From Tsukamurella sp040611135 (GTDB taxonomy: Bacteria > Actinomycetota > Actinomycetes > Mycobacteriales > Mycobacteriaceae): 64,000 bases of DNA. Under the pieces are notes generated by a model that was not told where the DNA came from, searched no databases, and saw nothing but the letters and a program-made list of their open reading frames with translations. Of this stretch, positions 27,852 through 38,071 are shown in pieces; position 1 is the first letter of the stretch; the number at the start of each line of letters is the position of its first letter. Where the stretch lies: contig NZ_JBEXNL010000015.1 of assembly GCF_040611135.1 (NCBI RefSeq), forward strand, positions 1-64,000. The letters are read 5' to 3'. Made by a program: the position numbers and the translations under genes.

Positions 27852-30800
27852 GGGCGAACCCCGCTCGCGCGGGGAGCACGTCGCGCTGAACGTGTGCACG
27901 GATCCGAAGGTTGAACCCCCACTCGCGCGGGGAGCACCCACATGACGCATCGACCCCTTGGGGCGGGGGGACCATCCCCGCTCGCGCGGGGAGCACGCGA
28001 TCATCATCCCATTCCCCTCGACTGACGCAGAACCATCCCCGCTCGCGCGGGGAGCACCCGAACCGGTTCCCAAGGCCCGTCGGTGCGACGGGACCATCCA
28101 GCTCGCGCGGGGAGCACCGCGCCTTGCGCTGCGACGCCCAGCCGGACCTGGGATCATCTCCGCGCGCGCCGGGAGCATGACTTGTCGGTGGGTCACTGGG
28201 CGCATAGGGCCGGACCATCCCCGCTCGCGCGGGGAGAACCGCTTGTCGGAGCCGCCGCGCTCGAGGCGCTTGGGACCATCCCTGCTTGCGGGGAGAGAGA
28301 ACGCGCGCCAACAGAGCTGCACGCGCACAGTGGGGGACCATCCCCGCTCGCGCGGGTAGCACCGATCGCCATGTCAGCCCTCAATTCTCCGCAAGGGACC
28401 ATCCCCGCTCGCGCGGGGAGCACGTGCCCGGCTGCTGGTAGGCCCCCAGGCCCGTAGGGACCATCCCCGCTCGCGCGGGGAGCACCCGATCGCCTCCTTC
28501 ACCGCGTTGCCGCCCGACGGACCATCCCCGCTCGCGCGGGGAGCACGGGGGAGGCGCGGTCTCGGCGCCGGTGCTGCCGGGACCATCCCCGCTCGCGCGG
28601 GGAGCACGAGGCTGATCCGGATGCGGAGGTGAAGCCCGCGGGACCATCCCCGCTCGCGCGGGGAGCACGAGTCCTGCCGCAAGACCCTTTCCGCCGCCCG
28701 GGGACCTTCCCCGCTCGCGCGGGGAGCACGGGAACGACCGATTCAACGCCGACGCCGAGCTGGGACCATCCCCGCTCGCGCGGGGAGCACCGCCATGCTG
28801 GTCAGGAACCGGTGCCGGACCCGGGACCATCCCCGCTCGCGCGGGGAGCACCTACAACCCTCCCGGAGCGAGCACGATGGACAGGGACCATCTCCGCTCG
28901 CGCGGGGAGCACCCCGACGAGTTCTGCGCCGCGCTCCTGCCCGCGGGACCATCCCCGCTCGCGCGGGGAGCACGCCCTCGGCATCACCGGGATCCCGGAC
29001 AACCTGGGACCATCCCCGCTCGCGCGGGGAGCACGGCCTCACGCTCCTCGACACCCTCCAGAGCCAGGGACCATCCCCGCTCGCGCGGGGAGCACCCCGT
29101 CGGGCATCGTCTCGGTCGTCTCTGACACCGGACCATCCCCGCTCGCGCGGGGAGCACTCCAGCTCGATCTCGGCGGATCGGATCGCAGACGGACCATCCC
29201 CGCTCGCGCGGGGAGCACTGCCCGGTTCCGGTGAGCAGTGCGGCACCGTGGGGACCATCCCCGCTCGCGCGGGGAGCACAGCGCCGTAGCCCTTACCTCC
29301 GACCTCGATCACGGACCATCCCCGCTCGCGCGGGGAGCACCTTGTGACCGTCAGGGGGTTGGAGTGAGCCGTCGGACCATCCCCGCTCGCGCGGGGAGCA
29401 CCTCTGGCTGCGCCAATTACCTACGGCGCGTTCGGGACCATCCCCGCTCGCGCGGGGAGCACCCCTGGTCAAGCGAGGCATCCAGCTGTCCAGGCGGACC
29501 ATCCCCGCTCGCGCGGGAAGCACAGGCTGGCCCCATGCGCAACGGCAAGATGGCGCGGACCATCCCCGCTCGCGCGGGGAGCACACGATCAGCGCGACGT
29601 CGTCCTTCCCGACGCCGGGACCATCCCCGCTCGCGCGGGGAGCACTCCCTCGCCGAGGTGGAGCTCGACGACTGCTACGGACCATCCCCGCTCGCGCGGG
29701 AGCACACGTTGGTCGACGCGTACCCCCGTTGGCGCAGGGGACCATCCCCGCTCGCGCGGGGAGCACCCAGGTCCGCCACTCTTACCTATTTGGCAGTTGG
29801 GACCATCCCCGCTCGCGCGGGGAGCACTTCCTCGAGGACATGGCCCGCGGCGACCGCCCGGGACCATCGCCGCTCGCGCGGGGAGCACCAAGCGGCGGCC
29901 GCCGAGCTCATCGAGCATCTGGGACCATCCCCGCTCGCGCGGGGAGCACGGGGACAGTGGGAGAGTGACGACGATGTGCCGGGGACCATCCCCGCTCGCG
30001 CGGGGAGCACAGCCGCTGAATTTCAGCGGCGAACATGTTTCCGGGACCATCCCCGCTCGCGCGGGGAGCACTGCACCGCCCCGGTCCGACTTCGGCTCGT
30101 CCCGGGACCATCCCCGCTCGCGCGGGGAGCACTCACCAACGACGGGGTGGAGGTCGGCCGGGCCGGGACCATCCCCGCTCGCGCGGGGAGCACCTCGAGC
30201 GGCGCGTCACCACCGCGCTGCAGGCGGGACCATCCCCGCTCGCGCGGGGAGCACTCGTACAGCCGCAGTTGCGCATCCTCGACGGTGGGACCATCCCCGC
30301 TCGCGCGGGGAGCACTTCCTGTCCACGAAGTCTGAGACGACTCACCAGGGACCATCCCCGCTCGCGCGGGGAGCACGGAACCCTCGTCGGCACCGAGGCA
30401 ACCGGCACCGGACCATCCCCGCTCGCGCGGGGAGCACCGACCTGTTGACCAGTCTGGGAAGTAGGTCGGGACCATCCCCGCTCGCGCGGGGAGCACACGC
30501 CGCGGTCGACCGCGAACGTGCTGCGCCAGGGACCATCCCCGCTCGCGCGGGGAGCACACCTTCGGGGTCCTCCCGAAACGCATGGCCGACGGACCATCCC
30601 CGCTCGCGCGGGGAGCACACGCCGCGGTCGACCGCGAACGTGCTGCGCCAGGGACCATCCCCGCTCGCGCGGGGAGCACACCTTCGGGGTCCTCCCGAAA
30701 CGCATGGCCGACGGACCATCCCCGCTCGCGCGGGGAGCACCCGATCATCAAGCTCGGCCACACCGACCCGCGGGGACCATCCCCGCTCGCGCGGGGAGCA

Positions 30801-31958
30801 CACCTTCGGGGTCCTCCCGAAACGCATGGCCGACGGACCATCCCCGCTCGCGCGGGGAGCACTGAATCAGCGGGGCCTCCGCGCTCGGCTCCCAGGGACC
30901 ATCCCCGCTCGCGCGGGGAGCACACCGCTGTGCCCGTGGGCGCGCCCCGTCGCGGGACCATCCCCGCTCGCGCGGGGAGCACGCGCTGGCCGCGGCGACC
31001 GGCGGTGTGGCGCACGGACCATCCCCGCTCGCGCGGGGAGCACGCCGCGAAGGCTGCGGCGGCGGGCTGCCAGCAGGGACCATCCCCGCTCGCGCGGGGA
31101 GCACTACGGCGGTGGTGCCGCTGGCGGCAAGGCGGTGGGACCATCCCCGCTCGCGCGGGGAGCACCCGTGTTGCGACCAGCCGTCCGGCTCGGCGACGGG
31201 ACCATCCCCGCTCGCGCGGGGAGCACACGCCCACCTCGGACGGCGGCCGCGTGCAGCAGGGACCATCCCCGCTCGCGCGGGGAGCACCATGACTTGCCGC
31301 CCGTCGTCTTGTGCTTCCAGGGACCATCCCCGCTCGCGCGGGGAGCACTACGGCGGTGGTGCCGCTGGCGGCAAGGCGGTGGGACCATCCCCGCTCGCGC
31401 GGGGAGCACCCGTGTTGCGACCAGCCGTCCGGCTCGGCGACGGGACCATCCCCGCTCGCGCGGGGAGCACCTCGCCGGTCGGGTGCTCGACCAGATGAGC
31501 CCGGGACCATCCCCGCTCGCGCGGGGAGCACTCGTCGGTCATCGCGATCATTGTCGCGGTCGCGGGACCATCCCCGCTCGCGCGGGGAGCACAGCGTCTT
31601 CGCCGTAGGCGTTGATGCCGCCTTGGGACCATCCCCGCTCGCGCGGGGAGCACTCGATCACGGTGAACGCGCCGTATTGGGCGATGGGACCATCCCCGCT
31701 CGCGCGGGGAGCACACGGGGGCAAGAGGACCGGCGAGGTGGAACGTAGGACCATCCCCGCTCGCGCGGGGAGCACCCGACCACGACCCGTTGCCGTTGGG
31801 GATCGCTGGGACCATCCCCGCTCGCGCGGGGAGCACCCTCGCCATCCCGCAGGGAGCCGCCTGATGCCGGGACCATCCCCGCTCGCGCGGGGAGCACGAG
31901 CGCGCGCCCGGACTCGATGCGGAGGCGGTGGGACCATCCCCGCTCGCGCGGGGAGCAC
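27852..31958 (-). CRISPR. Type I-E CRISPR array, 68 repeats and 67 spacers
   Basis: The 28-bp repeat on the crRNA strand (minus) begins GTGCTCCCCGCG and ends GCGGGGATGGTCC, with a CCCCGC-GCGA-GCGGGG hairpin. Spacers are almost all 33 bp (61-bp period), a few 30-34. Read from cas2 the array starts at 31958. Repeats are nearly perfect until about 28335; those at 27852, 27910, 28091, 28151, 28273 and 28335 carry several changes or deletions, as expected at the old trailer end. Spacer copies occur more than once: 30497/30619 (x2), 30558/30680/30802 (x3), 31105/31349 (x2), 31166/31410 (x2). Single-base variants mark repeats at 28702, 28885, 29496, 29679 (27 bp) and 29861. Confidence 0.99.
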
Positions 31959-32038
31959 ACTTGCTGACCAGCAATGATGCTACAGGAAACGCGACCCAAC
32001 TATGTTTTGCTGAGCGTAAGATTGTTGATCGGGTTCCG
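31959..32038 (-). promoter_or_regulatory. CRISPR leader
   Basis: 80 bp between the cas2 stop and the first repeat, clearly more AT-rich than the flanks. On the minus strand it includes the perfect inverted repeat TTGCTG-GT-CAGCAA close to the first repeat, which may guide Cas1-Cas2 integration, and a CATAGT -10-like box. Position next to cas2 and to the best-preserved repeats identifies it as the leader. Confidence 0.7.
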
Positions 32039-32374
32039 TCATCGCCGCCTACGGCGATGAGAGGCGGTGCTCCAGCCACGCTGGGTACGGGCTCTCGCCG
32101 TTTCGTTGTCAGCCGGACGCCGGATGAGATTGATGCCGTCGAAGTCGACGGGATCCCACTCGTGGAGATGCGTCTTGAATGCCAGACGCTGTTCGCTCTG
32201 CGATTGGTGGATCATGATTGCCTTGCCGCTCTTGACGTTCTCGACGACTTGAAGCCACAGGTGTTCACGGACGCGCGAGGAGACCGAGCCGACGTAGACT
32301 CCGGCGCTCACTTCGAGGAGCCATCGGGTGAGATGCCCACGCAGTCCTGCGGGGCACGCGGTCAGCACGATCAC
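32039..32374 (-). CDS. cas2: Cas2, type I-E
   Basis: 111 residues. The compact ferredoxin-like fold of Cas2e is recognisable: MIVLTACPAGLRGHLTRWLLEVSAGVYVG, cut here into MIVLTACPAGLRG and LEVSAGVYVG, then VREHLWLQV and WDPVDFDGI. With Cas1 it forms the spacer integrase. The C-terminus has a basic SHRRRRR extension. GTG start at 32374 overlaps the cas1 TGA (GTGA). Last gene of the cas operon, directly before the leader. Confidence 0.95.
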   Translation of the reverse strand: MIVLTACPAGLRGHLTRWLLEVSAGVYVGSVSSRVREHLWLQVVENVKSGKAIMIHQSQSEQRLAFKTHLHEWDPVDFDGINLIRRPADNETARARTQRGWSTASHRRRRR

Positions 32375-33330
32375 TCGAATGGCGGCACCCCATCATCCTC
32401 GAAGTTCGTTCCACCCGCGACATTTCCGCGGTGGTCGTCCCACAGTTCAATCACGTCGGCGTCGACCTGGGACTGCTCGCCGTCGACACCGGGCAGCAGC
32501 AGGTGGTGAATGTCCCGGACACTACGGGCGAGAATCGTTCCGGATTTGAGTGCGTCACGTACAGCCCTGCGAGTAATGCCGCCGACGTCGGTCTCATCGA
32601 GGTCCTCTTCTTCGATTCGGGCCGCCACGTCGAACGCGACAGGGATCGTTACGTCGGCCTTGTAGAGGTCCGCGATGTCGTAGACGAATGATCTGTCGTG
32701 CCCGGTGTGGACGATTCCCAGCCCTGGGCTGCATCCAAGGCCGACGACGACAGAGTGAACCACGCCGTACAGGCACGTATGTGCCGCTGACAGAGCTTGA
32801 TTAACGATGTCCGAGCTCGCGAAGTCTGCAGGATCGTATTCCCTCCTGAGCCACGCAATGCCGGTCCGCTCCGAGTGCTCCCGATACAGGCTGCGGACAC
32901 GCGCGCCTTCACGGCCGCGGAGCTGTTGCATTGAGCATTGAGTCACGTCCTCGCCGGGGAAGCGCATCGCGTACATCTCGCGCGCAACGGCGATACGCTC
33001 CTTCTTCGAGGAGACCGCCCGCGCCTGGGCATCGAGCAGCCGACTCGTTCGACCGAGCGGGCGGCCGTGCGCGTAATACCTGACACCGTGCTCGCCTACC
33101 CAGACTGTCGTAGACCCGCTGTCCGCCATGAGAAGCATCGCTTGGTGCGTGACTCGCGTTCCCGGGCCGAGGAGTAGTGCGCCGAGCGTTGCCGCAGGAA
33201 TGTGCACCATGCCGCGTTCATCCGTGACCGTGATGGCGTTGTCGTCCCGACCGATCGTCGCGCGCTCGACGTAGATGAACGTGATCCGGTCCTGCACGCG
33301 CACCAACTCTGACGGGCGGGCCGGCCGCAT
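32371..33330 (-). CDS. cas1: Cas1, type I-E
   Basis: 319 residues, usual for Cas1e. N-terminal beta domain FIYVERATIGRDDNAITV, then the helical nuclease domain. Metal ligands are expected at the Glu of ERTGIAWLRREYDP, the His of IVHTGHDRSFVYD and the Asp of DIADLYK; all are present. It integrates prespacers at the leader-repeat junction with Cas2. ATG at 33330 lies 1 bp after the cas6e stop codon; its own stop overlaps cas2. The C-terminal 40 residues are acidic and probably flexible. Confidence 0.96.
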   Translation of the reverse strand: MRPARPSELVRVQDRITFIYVERATIGRDDNAITVTDERGMVHIPAATLGALLLGPGTRVTHQAMLLMADSGSTTVWVGEHGVRYYAHGRPLGRTSRLLDAQARAVSSKKERIAVAREMYAMRFPGEDVTQCSMQQLRGREGARVRSLYREHSERTGIAWLRREYDPADFASSDIVNQALSAAHTCLYGVVHSVVVGLGCSPGLGIVHTGHDRSFVYDIADLYKADVTIPVAFDVAARIEEEDLDETDVGGITRRAVRDALKSGTILARSVRDIHHLLLPGVDGEQSQVDADVIELWDDHRGNVAGGTNFEDDGVPPFE

Positions 33331-33331
33331 T

Positions 33332-34009
33332 TCATGACGTCGGTAGCGGCAGCACCGTCAAGAGGCCGCAGCCGTAGCCCTTCGCCCTACCCAGCCCGTG
33401 TCCCAGCGTGTGCCGGAACGCATCCGCATCCGTGACGGTCAGGGCGCCGTCGTAGGTGGTGGTGGTGAGAGTCACCCGGGAACGATTACGAGTGAACGAT
33501 GAGTGGTCCCGGTCGGAGAGAGTGAGTGCAGGGGCTGTGATACCGCCGACCGTCGAGGCTACACTGGGGAGGATGGTGAAGCCAGCCTCCTCTGACTTCT
33601 CCACCAGCCAATTACGTTGGTGTTCAACGGTCTTATGGCCTACGATCTGCTTCGTAGTCCCAGTGGTGACGCGGTGTGTCGGATTCGCGGTCAGGCGGAA
33701 GGCATAGTTGGCTCCGGCCTCGATGGTCGTGAGAAACGGTGCGTACTCGCGTGTCGCCCAAGTATTGTCGGTTGACCATCCGGCCTGCTCGGCGATGTGC
33801 GCCAGACAGGGGCGCTCCGGGCTGACAATGAGGAGATCCACGGAATGGTCGATTCGGTCGACGCGCCACAGCACACGCCCGTTCTCGGATTCGGTCGGTG
33901 TGCCCGGAGCGAACGATGACATCACTGCCGCGTGCATCGCGTGCCGGTTGGCGAGGAGCTTCACCGCTCCTCGCCGGCGCGAGTTGATGGCTATGCGGGA
34001 CATGAACAT
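33332..34009 (-). CDS. cas6e: Cas6e (CasE) crRNA endonuclease
   Basis: 225 residues. The catalytic-His region is seen in LANRHAMHAAVMSSF (about residues 20-34). The Gly-rich RNA-binding loop at the C-terminus is GHGLGRAKGYGCGLLTVLPL. It cleaves at the base of the repeat hairpin and stays on the crRNA 3' end within Cascade. Start ATG at 34009 overlaps the cas5e stop (TGATG); a second in-frame ATG two codons later is possible. Confidence 0.94.
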   Translation of the reverse strand: MFMSRIAINSRRRGAVKLLANRHAMHAAVMSSFAPGTPTESENGRVLWRVDRIDHSVDLLIVSPERPCLAHIAEQAGWSTDNTWATREYAPFLTTIEAGANYAFRLTANPTHRVTTGTTKQIVGHKTVEHQRNWLVEKSEEAGFTILPSVASTVGGITAPALTLSDRDHSSFTRNRSRVTLTTTTYDGALTVTDADAFRHTLGHGLGRAKGYGCGLLTVLPLPTS

Positions 34010-34704
34010 CAGCTACCTCCCAGAGGTGCGAGCCAATCCGGAGTGCGGCGCCGGGACTCCGGGTTGTGGAAATGGGCCCAGTCGTAGACCACGTCCCGCC
34101 AGCCGTATTTGCGGTCAGTGGGATCGAAGCTGAGCGGCACGTCGCGGATCGATTCGTCGATCGGCTCGCCAGGCATCGCGTCGCGGGTGATGGGCAGATT
34201 CACCGACGTCGCCTGCTTCCGACGGTGCGTGAGGGTCGCGATCCAGGGCTCGGCCTTCAGGCACTCGATCGCGGATTCTTCACGAATGTGCGCCCGCAGG
34301 GGAGTACTCGGCGGGCACGACCGCCGTCCGAGGTAGAGCGGAAAGGTTGGTCGTGCCAATGATTCCTGTAGACCCAGGAGTAAGTCATCCGGCCCCTCGA
34401 CGGCGGCGAGGAACTTCGCGTCCGCGAGGTAGTAACGGTGCGACAGCGGCTTCGCCTTGCCGCTGCGCCAGTCGATCGCGGTTTGGAAGTCGCGCTGCAA
34501 CTCGCCCGGTTGATCGGTGCGGACCGCGAACGTCAGCGCCGCCAGGTCCTCGATCGGATCGGTACGCCGACGACCCTGCGCGGCTCCAAGTAGGCCGATG
34601 ATCCCACTTTTGGTCGGTTCCCGTCGGGTTTTACGTTCAACGAACCGGCTCGAGTCGCCCCACGACTGCATAGGGGCGCTCAGGGGAATCAGCAGGGCTG
34701 TCAC
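34009..34704 (-). CDS. cas5e: Cas5e (CasD), Cascade subunit
   Basis: 231 residues. It starts with the family opening LIPLSAPMQSWGDSSRFVERKTRREPTKSGIIGLL, seen here as SAPMQSWGD and TRREPTKSGIIGLL. Cas5e caps the 5' handle of the crRNA. C-terminal KYGWRDVVYDW is typical. Overlaps cas7e stop and cas6e start. Confidence 0.95.
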   Translation of the reverse strand: MTALLIPLSAPMQSWGDSSRFVERKTRREPTKSGIIGLLGAAQGRRRTDPIEDLAALTFAVRTDQPGELQRDFQTAIDWRSGKAKPLSHRYYLADAKFLAAVEGPDDLLLGLQESLARPTFPLYLGRRSCPPSTPLRAHIREESAIECLKAEPWIATLTHRRKQATSVNLPITRDAMPGEPIDESIRDVPLSFDPTDRKYGWRDVVYDWAHFHNPESRRRTPDWLAPLGGS

Positions 34705-35813
34705 GAGGATTCCCCTACACGGGCGCAGGCGTCGGAGGTGACGCGCTCGATGAGGTCCGGAAGGTTCACGGCGGCCGCGTAGTCGGTGTTCGTCGGGAAG
34801 CCCGGGGTTCCGACCACGAGTGACAGGATCGGGGTGAGGCCGTACGCCGTGTCGGTATCCACAGCCCGTTGGAGGAGAAGCTCGGCGGCGGCGCGGGCGC
34901 GGTTGCCGGGAGTTTCGATGGCATCCTCGAACGCGGAGGCAAGATTGATGGGCTGGTCATCGCGCACACTCACGAGGACGAAGTCGGGCAACGTCCGGTT
35001 GGCGAACGTGTTCTGCTTGCCCGTGGGCATGGAGGTGATGAATGATCTTGTGAAGGCCTCAACGCCGCGGGCAGTGGCCTCGCCCGAGCCGAGGGTCTCA
35101 TGCAATGCTGAGACGTTCACCGTGGCGTACCGATACAGCGTCGACGCGTTGAACTCGACGGTGCCGATCATTCCGGCGCCCGCGTTGTCGTCGTCCTGAC
35201 GGTCGTCCACCGCGGTGAAGTAGTCGAACTCGGAGACCAGGGGATGAACGCCGATCGCGTGCGCGACCTGCGCTGCGGCATCGACCTTGAGATCGGGTGA
35301 GTCCGCGATCATTCGCCCGAAGAGCGCGAGGTCGATGGAATGGCCGCGCGCGAGAACGTTCTTCGCGTCGGCCGCAGCGATCTTGCCGTCGGGGGCGTCC
35401 GCTGCGAGCCGCGCGAGCTCGTCGATCTGCGGGTTGCCGAGGAACAGAAGCGCGCCGGTCTTGGTGTAGACGACCTCGGAATCCTTGCGGGGCTGGGACT
35501 TCTCGGTCTTGATTCCGGCTGCCTTCAATGCTGCCGCCGCGAGGTCGTCGGCCGCGTCGCCCGTGATCTCCGGGGTCCGCTCGGTAATCCGCTGGGCGAT
35601 GTCGGCGACGAGGCGAAGCGACCGTACGCCCAGCTCGGAAACATCGAGATGGTCGGCGAAGTCGCGGCGTATCGCGCGCTTCCAGGCTTGACTCGAGACC
35701 CGTGCGCGGCGGGTTCCACCGAACGTCGTTGATTTCGGGCTGCCATCCTCGTCGCGGTTGATGTTGGCAGGTGGAACGGTCTGGATGACGTGGTAGTCGA
35801 TGTAGATGGACAT
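34701..35813 (-). CDS. cas7e: Cas7e (CasC/Cse4), Cascade backbone
   Basis: 370 residues. N-terminal IDYHVIQTVPPANINRDEDG and GGTRRARVSSQAWKRAIR are diagnostic, the latter a crRNA-contacting segment. Six copies form the backbone along the guide. The stop overlaps cas5e by 4 bp; 9 bp separate it from cse2. No truncation. Confidence 0.96.
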   Translation of the reverse strand: MSIYIDYHVIQTVPPANINRDEDGSPKSTTFGGTRRARVSSQAWKRAIRRDFADHLDVSELGVRSLRLVADIAQRITERTPEITGDAADDLAAAALKAAGIKTEKSQPRKDSEVVYTKTGALLFLGNPQIDELARLAADAPDGKIAAADAKNVLARGHSIDLALFGRMIADSPDLKVDAAAQVAHAIGVHPLVSEFDYFTAVDDRQDDDNAGAGMIGTVEFNASTLYRYATVNVSALHETLGSGEATARGVEAFTRSFITSMPTGKQNTFANRTLPDFVLVSVRDDQPINLASAFEDAIETPGNRARAAAELLLQRAVDTDTAYGLTPILSLVVGTPGFPTNTDYAAAVNLPDLIERVTSDACARVGESS

Positions 35814-35822
35814 GGTGTCTCC

Positions 35823-36467
35823 CTAGTGGGTCGTGGTGGAATCAGCGGAAGGGACGGACGGTGTGCTCGCGCGTTTCGACGGTGCGGGCCGGCTGAAGTC
35901 GCGCGCCCAGGCGAGCTGAACCCGCTCACGGCGGGAGCGTTCGCCCGAGAACAGGTCTGCGAGGTCACGGGCGAGCCGGCCGTAGTCGAGTGCAAGATTC
36001 GCAGCCCGGAGCCGCCCGACCAGACCGCGCACGTGATGGATCACTTCCGTGTCGTGGTCGGCGGTGGCCAAGGCATTGAATCGGCGGACCACTGCGCTAT
36101 CCGGTTCGATCGTGCCGTTCTCCTGTGCCAGCCGACGTATCGCCGTACCGAGGCCGTAGCCGCCGGGCGACGACTGGGAGACCCGGTGCATGTGCTCGGA
36201 CTTCGACTGCTGGTGATGGCTGAACAGGCATGCTGCTACGTATGCGGCGCGTTCCTGATGGGTGGGGAGTTCGCCCGTCTGGTACTGCTGCGGGAAGCCC
36301 TCGAATACGACCTGGTAGACGGACGGATCCGCAGTCGGGTCATTGAGCGGGGCGCGCCGGAGTCGGGCCAGGGTAGTGACTGCTCCCGCTCGGTTCTTGA
36401 GCGCACCGTCCTGCAGGCGCGCGATGACGGTGCGGACGTGGTCGGTCAGTGGATCGGGGCTGCTCAT
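35823..36467 (-). CDS. cse2: Cse2 (CasB), Cascade small subunit
   Basis: 214 residues, helical, basic. The family pattern appears as GAVTTLARLRRA, then LPTHQERAAYVAACLFSHHQQ and RLRAANLALDYGRLARDLADLF near the end. Two copies hold the displaced strand in the complex. ATG at 36467 overlaps the cse1 stop (ATGA). Confidence 0.93.
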   Translation of the reverse strand: MSSPDPLTDHVRTVIARLQDGALKNRAGAVTTLARLRRAPLNDPTADPSVYQVVFEGFPQQYQTGELPTHQERAAYVAACLFSHHQQSKSEHMHRVSQSSPGGYGLGTAIRRLAQENGTIEPDSAVVRRFNALATADHDTEVIHHVRGLVGRLRAANLALDYGRLARDLADLFSGERSRRERVQLAWARDFSRPAPSKRASTPSVPSADSTTTH

Positions 36468-38071
36468 GCGACTCCTCCCTCGTTCTTCGATTCGGTGGGT
36501 AGGTAGTGATAGAGGTTGCGCCGGAATCGGTGCTGCGCCGTGCCGATGGACACGAGATGGCCGTCGCGTTCGCGTAGGCCGCGGGCGGCCGGCGGCGCAT
36601 CGGCGGTGAGCTCTTCAGCGAGTGCGATGAGAGTGTCGCGGGCATGGTTGGTCCAGATCGACAGTCGCTCTTCGGTATTGGTGTTGTTCACCGTCGGTAA
36701 CCAGCGGCCGAAGTCTTGCTCGAGAAGGTGATAGGCGCGGTCTCGCGCGGTGCTCATCGCTGGTTCGCGCTCGCCGCCCGCCGCCACGGCGAGGTCGGCG
36801 CTGAAGTTGCCGACCGCGCGGGCCGCACCGTCGGCACGGTCGAGCGCCGTGCGGACCGCACTGTGGCTCGCGCTGCTCGGGTCGGTGACCGTCGGGTGCA
36901 TTTCGAGTGCGTCGGTGATGAGCTCACCGTACGAGCTCATCTGCGCGCCGTACTCGAATCCCACTCCCGACGTCCGGATGAGGATGTCCTCGGGTAGGAG
37001 GCCGAGCGCGACGCGCCGAGATAGCTCGTTGAGGGTGTGCGGCGGCAGGTGAAGGCGATCGCCGGCCTTGTCGCGGGGTGCGTCGGTGCCCCACGGAAGT
37101 AGCCTGCCCAGGCCACGCCACAGGGCGCGGGACTTATCGTGAGCGGCCGGCATGTAGACGGGCGTCGTGGACTTCTGCTTCTTGCGTTGGGCATCGCTGA
37201 GGCGCCAGGCAGACATCGGCTCGCGGGTGTGTTGGCGCCAGTAGTCGAGAGGGTCGCCGTTGCAGACGAGCACACCGGTGACGGATCGATCGGAGTGGAA
37301 GAGCCTGATGCGGCGGATGGGCCAGGTGAACAGGGCGAGCGGACCGAACGGGCCGGCGTCACTGGCGCGTCGGGGAGCTGAGGTGAGCGGGGACAGCTCC
37401 CAGATCGGTGCGTCGCGGTCGTCGGGCTCCTTCGGCGCGACGAAGTTATGGAAGAGTGTCTCGGCCACGTTGTCGCCCTCGACGATCAGGCCACCTAGCC
37501 ATCCGGCCCAGCCGACGCCGATCGGGTATCCGCGGCCACCCTTCACCCGCTCATCGCCGACCGCACCGGACTTGATCCCGGTGTAGTCGAAGGCATGGCA
37601 GTGGATCAACCACCGGGCGGCGGTGGCGGCGTCGAGGTAGTCCAAACGCTGGGCCATGCTGAACAGTGCTCCCTCGCCCGGTGATCCGGAGACGAGGAGC
37701 TCCAGCCCGCGGACCTCATCGGACGCGAGGTGCAGATCCGCCACCTGCAGGAACGGGTGCTCGGGGTGGAACAGATCGAATCGATGGTGCCACTGATCCA
37801 GATAGCGGTCGATCGCATGAAGTGGCGGCCCGTCGTTCCACAGCGCGGCGATGTCGACGGCGTCGTAGTCGCCGCTCGCCTCCTCGAGGACCGCTCTGTA
37901 GTAGATCGCCAACGCGACGCGGAGCACCGCGAAATCCTGCGTGGCCAGGTCGCCGTGAATTCGGGAGATCCTGTGCGCGCCGTGGAACAGCTCGCGCAGG
38001 CCGACGGTGGCGGCTGCACCGTCGGCCATCCGAACGACGATCCACGGCTCGTCGACGAGGTTGAAGGTCAT
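36464..38071 (-). CDS. cse1: Cse1 (CasA/Cas8e), Cascade large subunit
   Basis: 535 residues. It begins MTFNLVDEPWIVVRMADG, the near-universal CasA opening, and has FHPEHPFLQV and the central AKEPDD-like loop (VAPKEPDDRDAPIWE). It recognises the PAM and recruits Cas3. I start it at 38071, where the ATG overlaps the cas3 TGA; the open frame before that is Arg-rich and nonhomologous. Confidence 0.95.
   Translation of the reverse strand: MTFNLVDEPWIVVRMADGAAATVGLRELFHGAHRISRIHGDLATQDFAVLRVALAIYYRAVLEEASGDYDAVDIAALWNDGPPLHAIDRYLDQWHHRFDLFHPEHPFLQVADLHLASDEVRGLELLVSGSPGEGALFSMAQRLDYLDAATAARWLIHCHAFDYTGIKSGAVGDERVKGGRGYPIGVGWAGWLGGLIVEGDNVAETLFHNFVAPKEPDDRDAPIWELSPLTSAPRRASDAGPFGPLALFTWPIRRIRLFHSDRSVTGVLVCNGDPLDYWRQHTREPMSAWRLSDAQRKKQKSTTPVYMPAAHDKSRALWRGLGRLLPWGTDAPRDKAGDRLHLPPHTLNELSRRVALGLLPEDILIRTSGVGFEYGAQMSSYGELITDALEMHPTVTDPSSASHSAVRTALDRADGAARAVGNFSADLAVAAGGEREPAMSTARDRAYHLLEQDFGRWLPTVNNTNTEERLSIWTNHARDTLIALAEELTADAPPAARGLRERDGHLVSIGTAQHRFRRNLYHYLPTESKNEGGVA

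Noticed and set aside
29797..31608. Long open frames across the CRISPR array on both strands, encoding repetitive PSPLARGA- or PRERGWS-type peptides
   Set aside because: They arise only because the repeat unit lacks stop codons; the period follows the CRISPR unit and there are no ribosome-binding sites.
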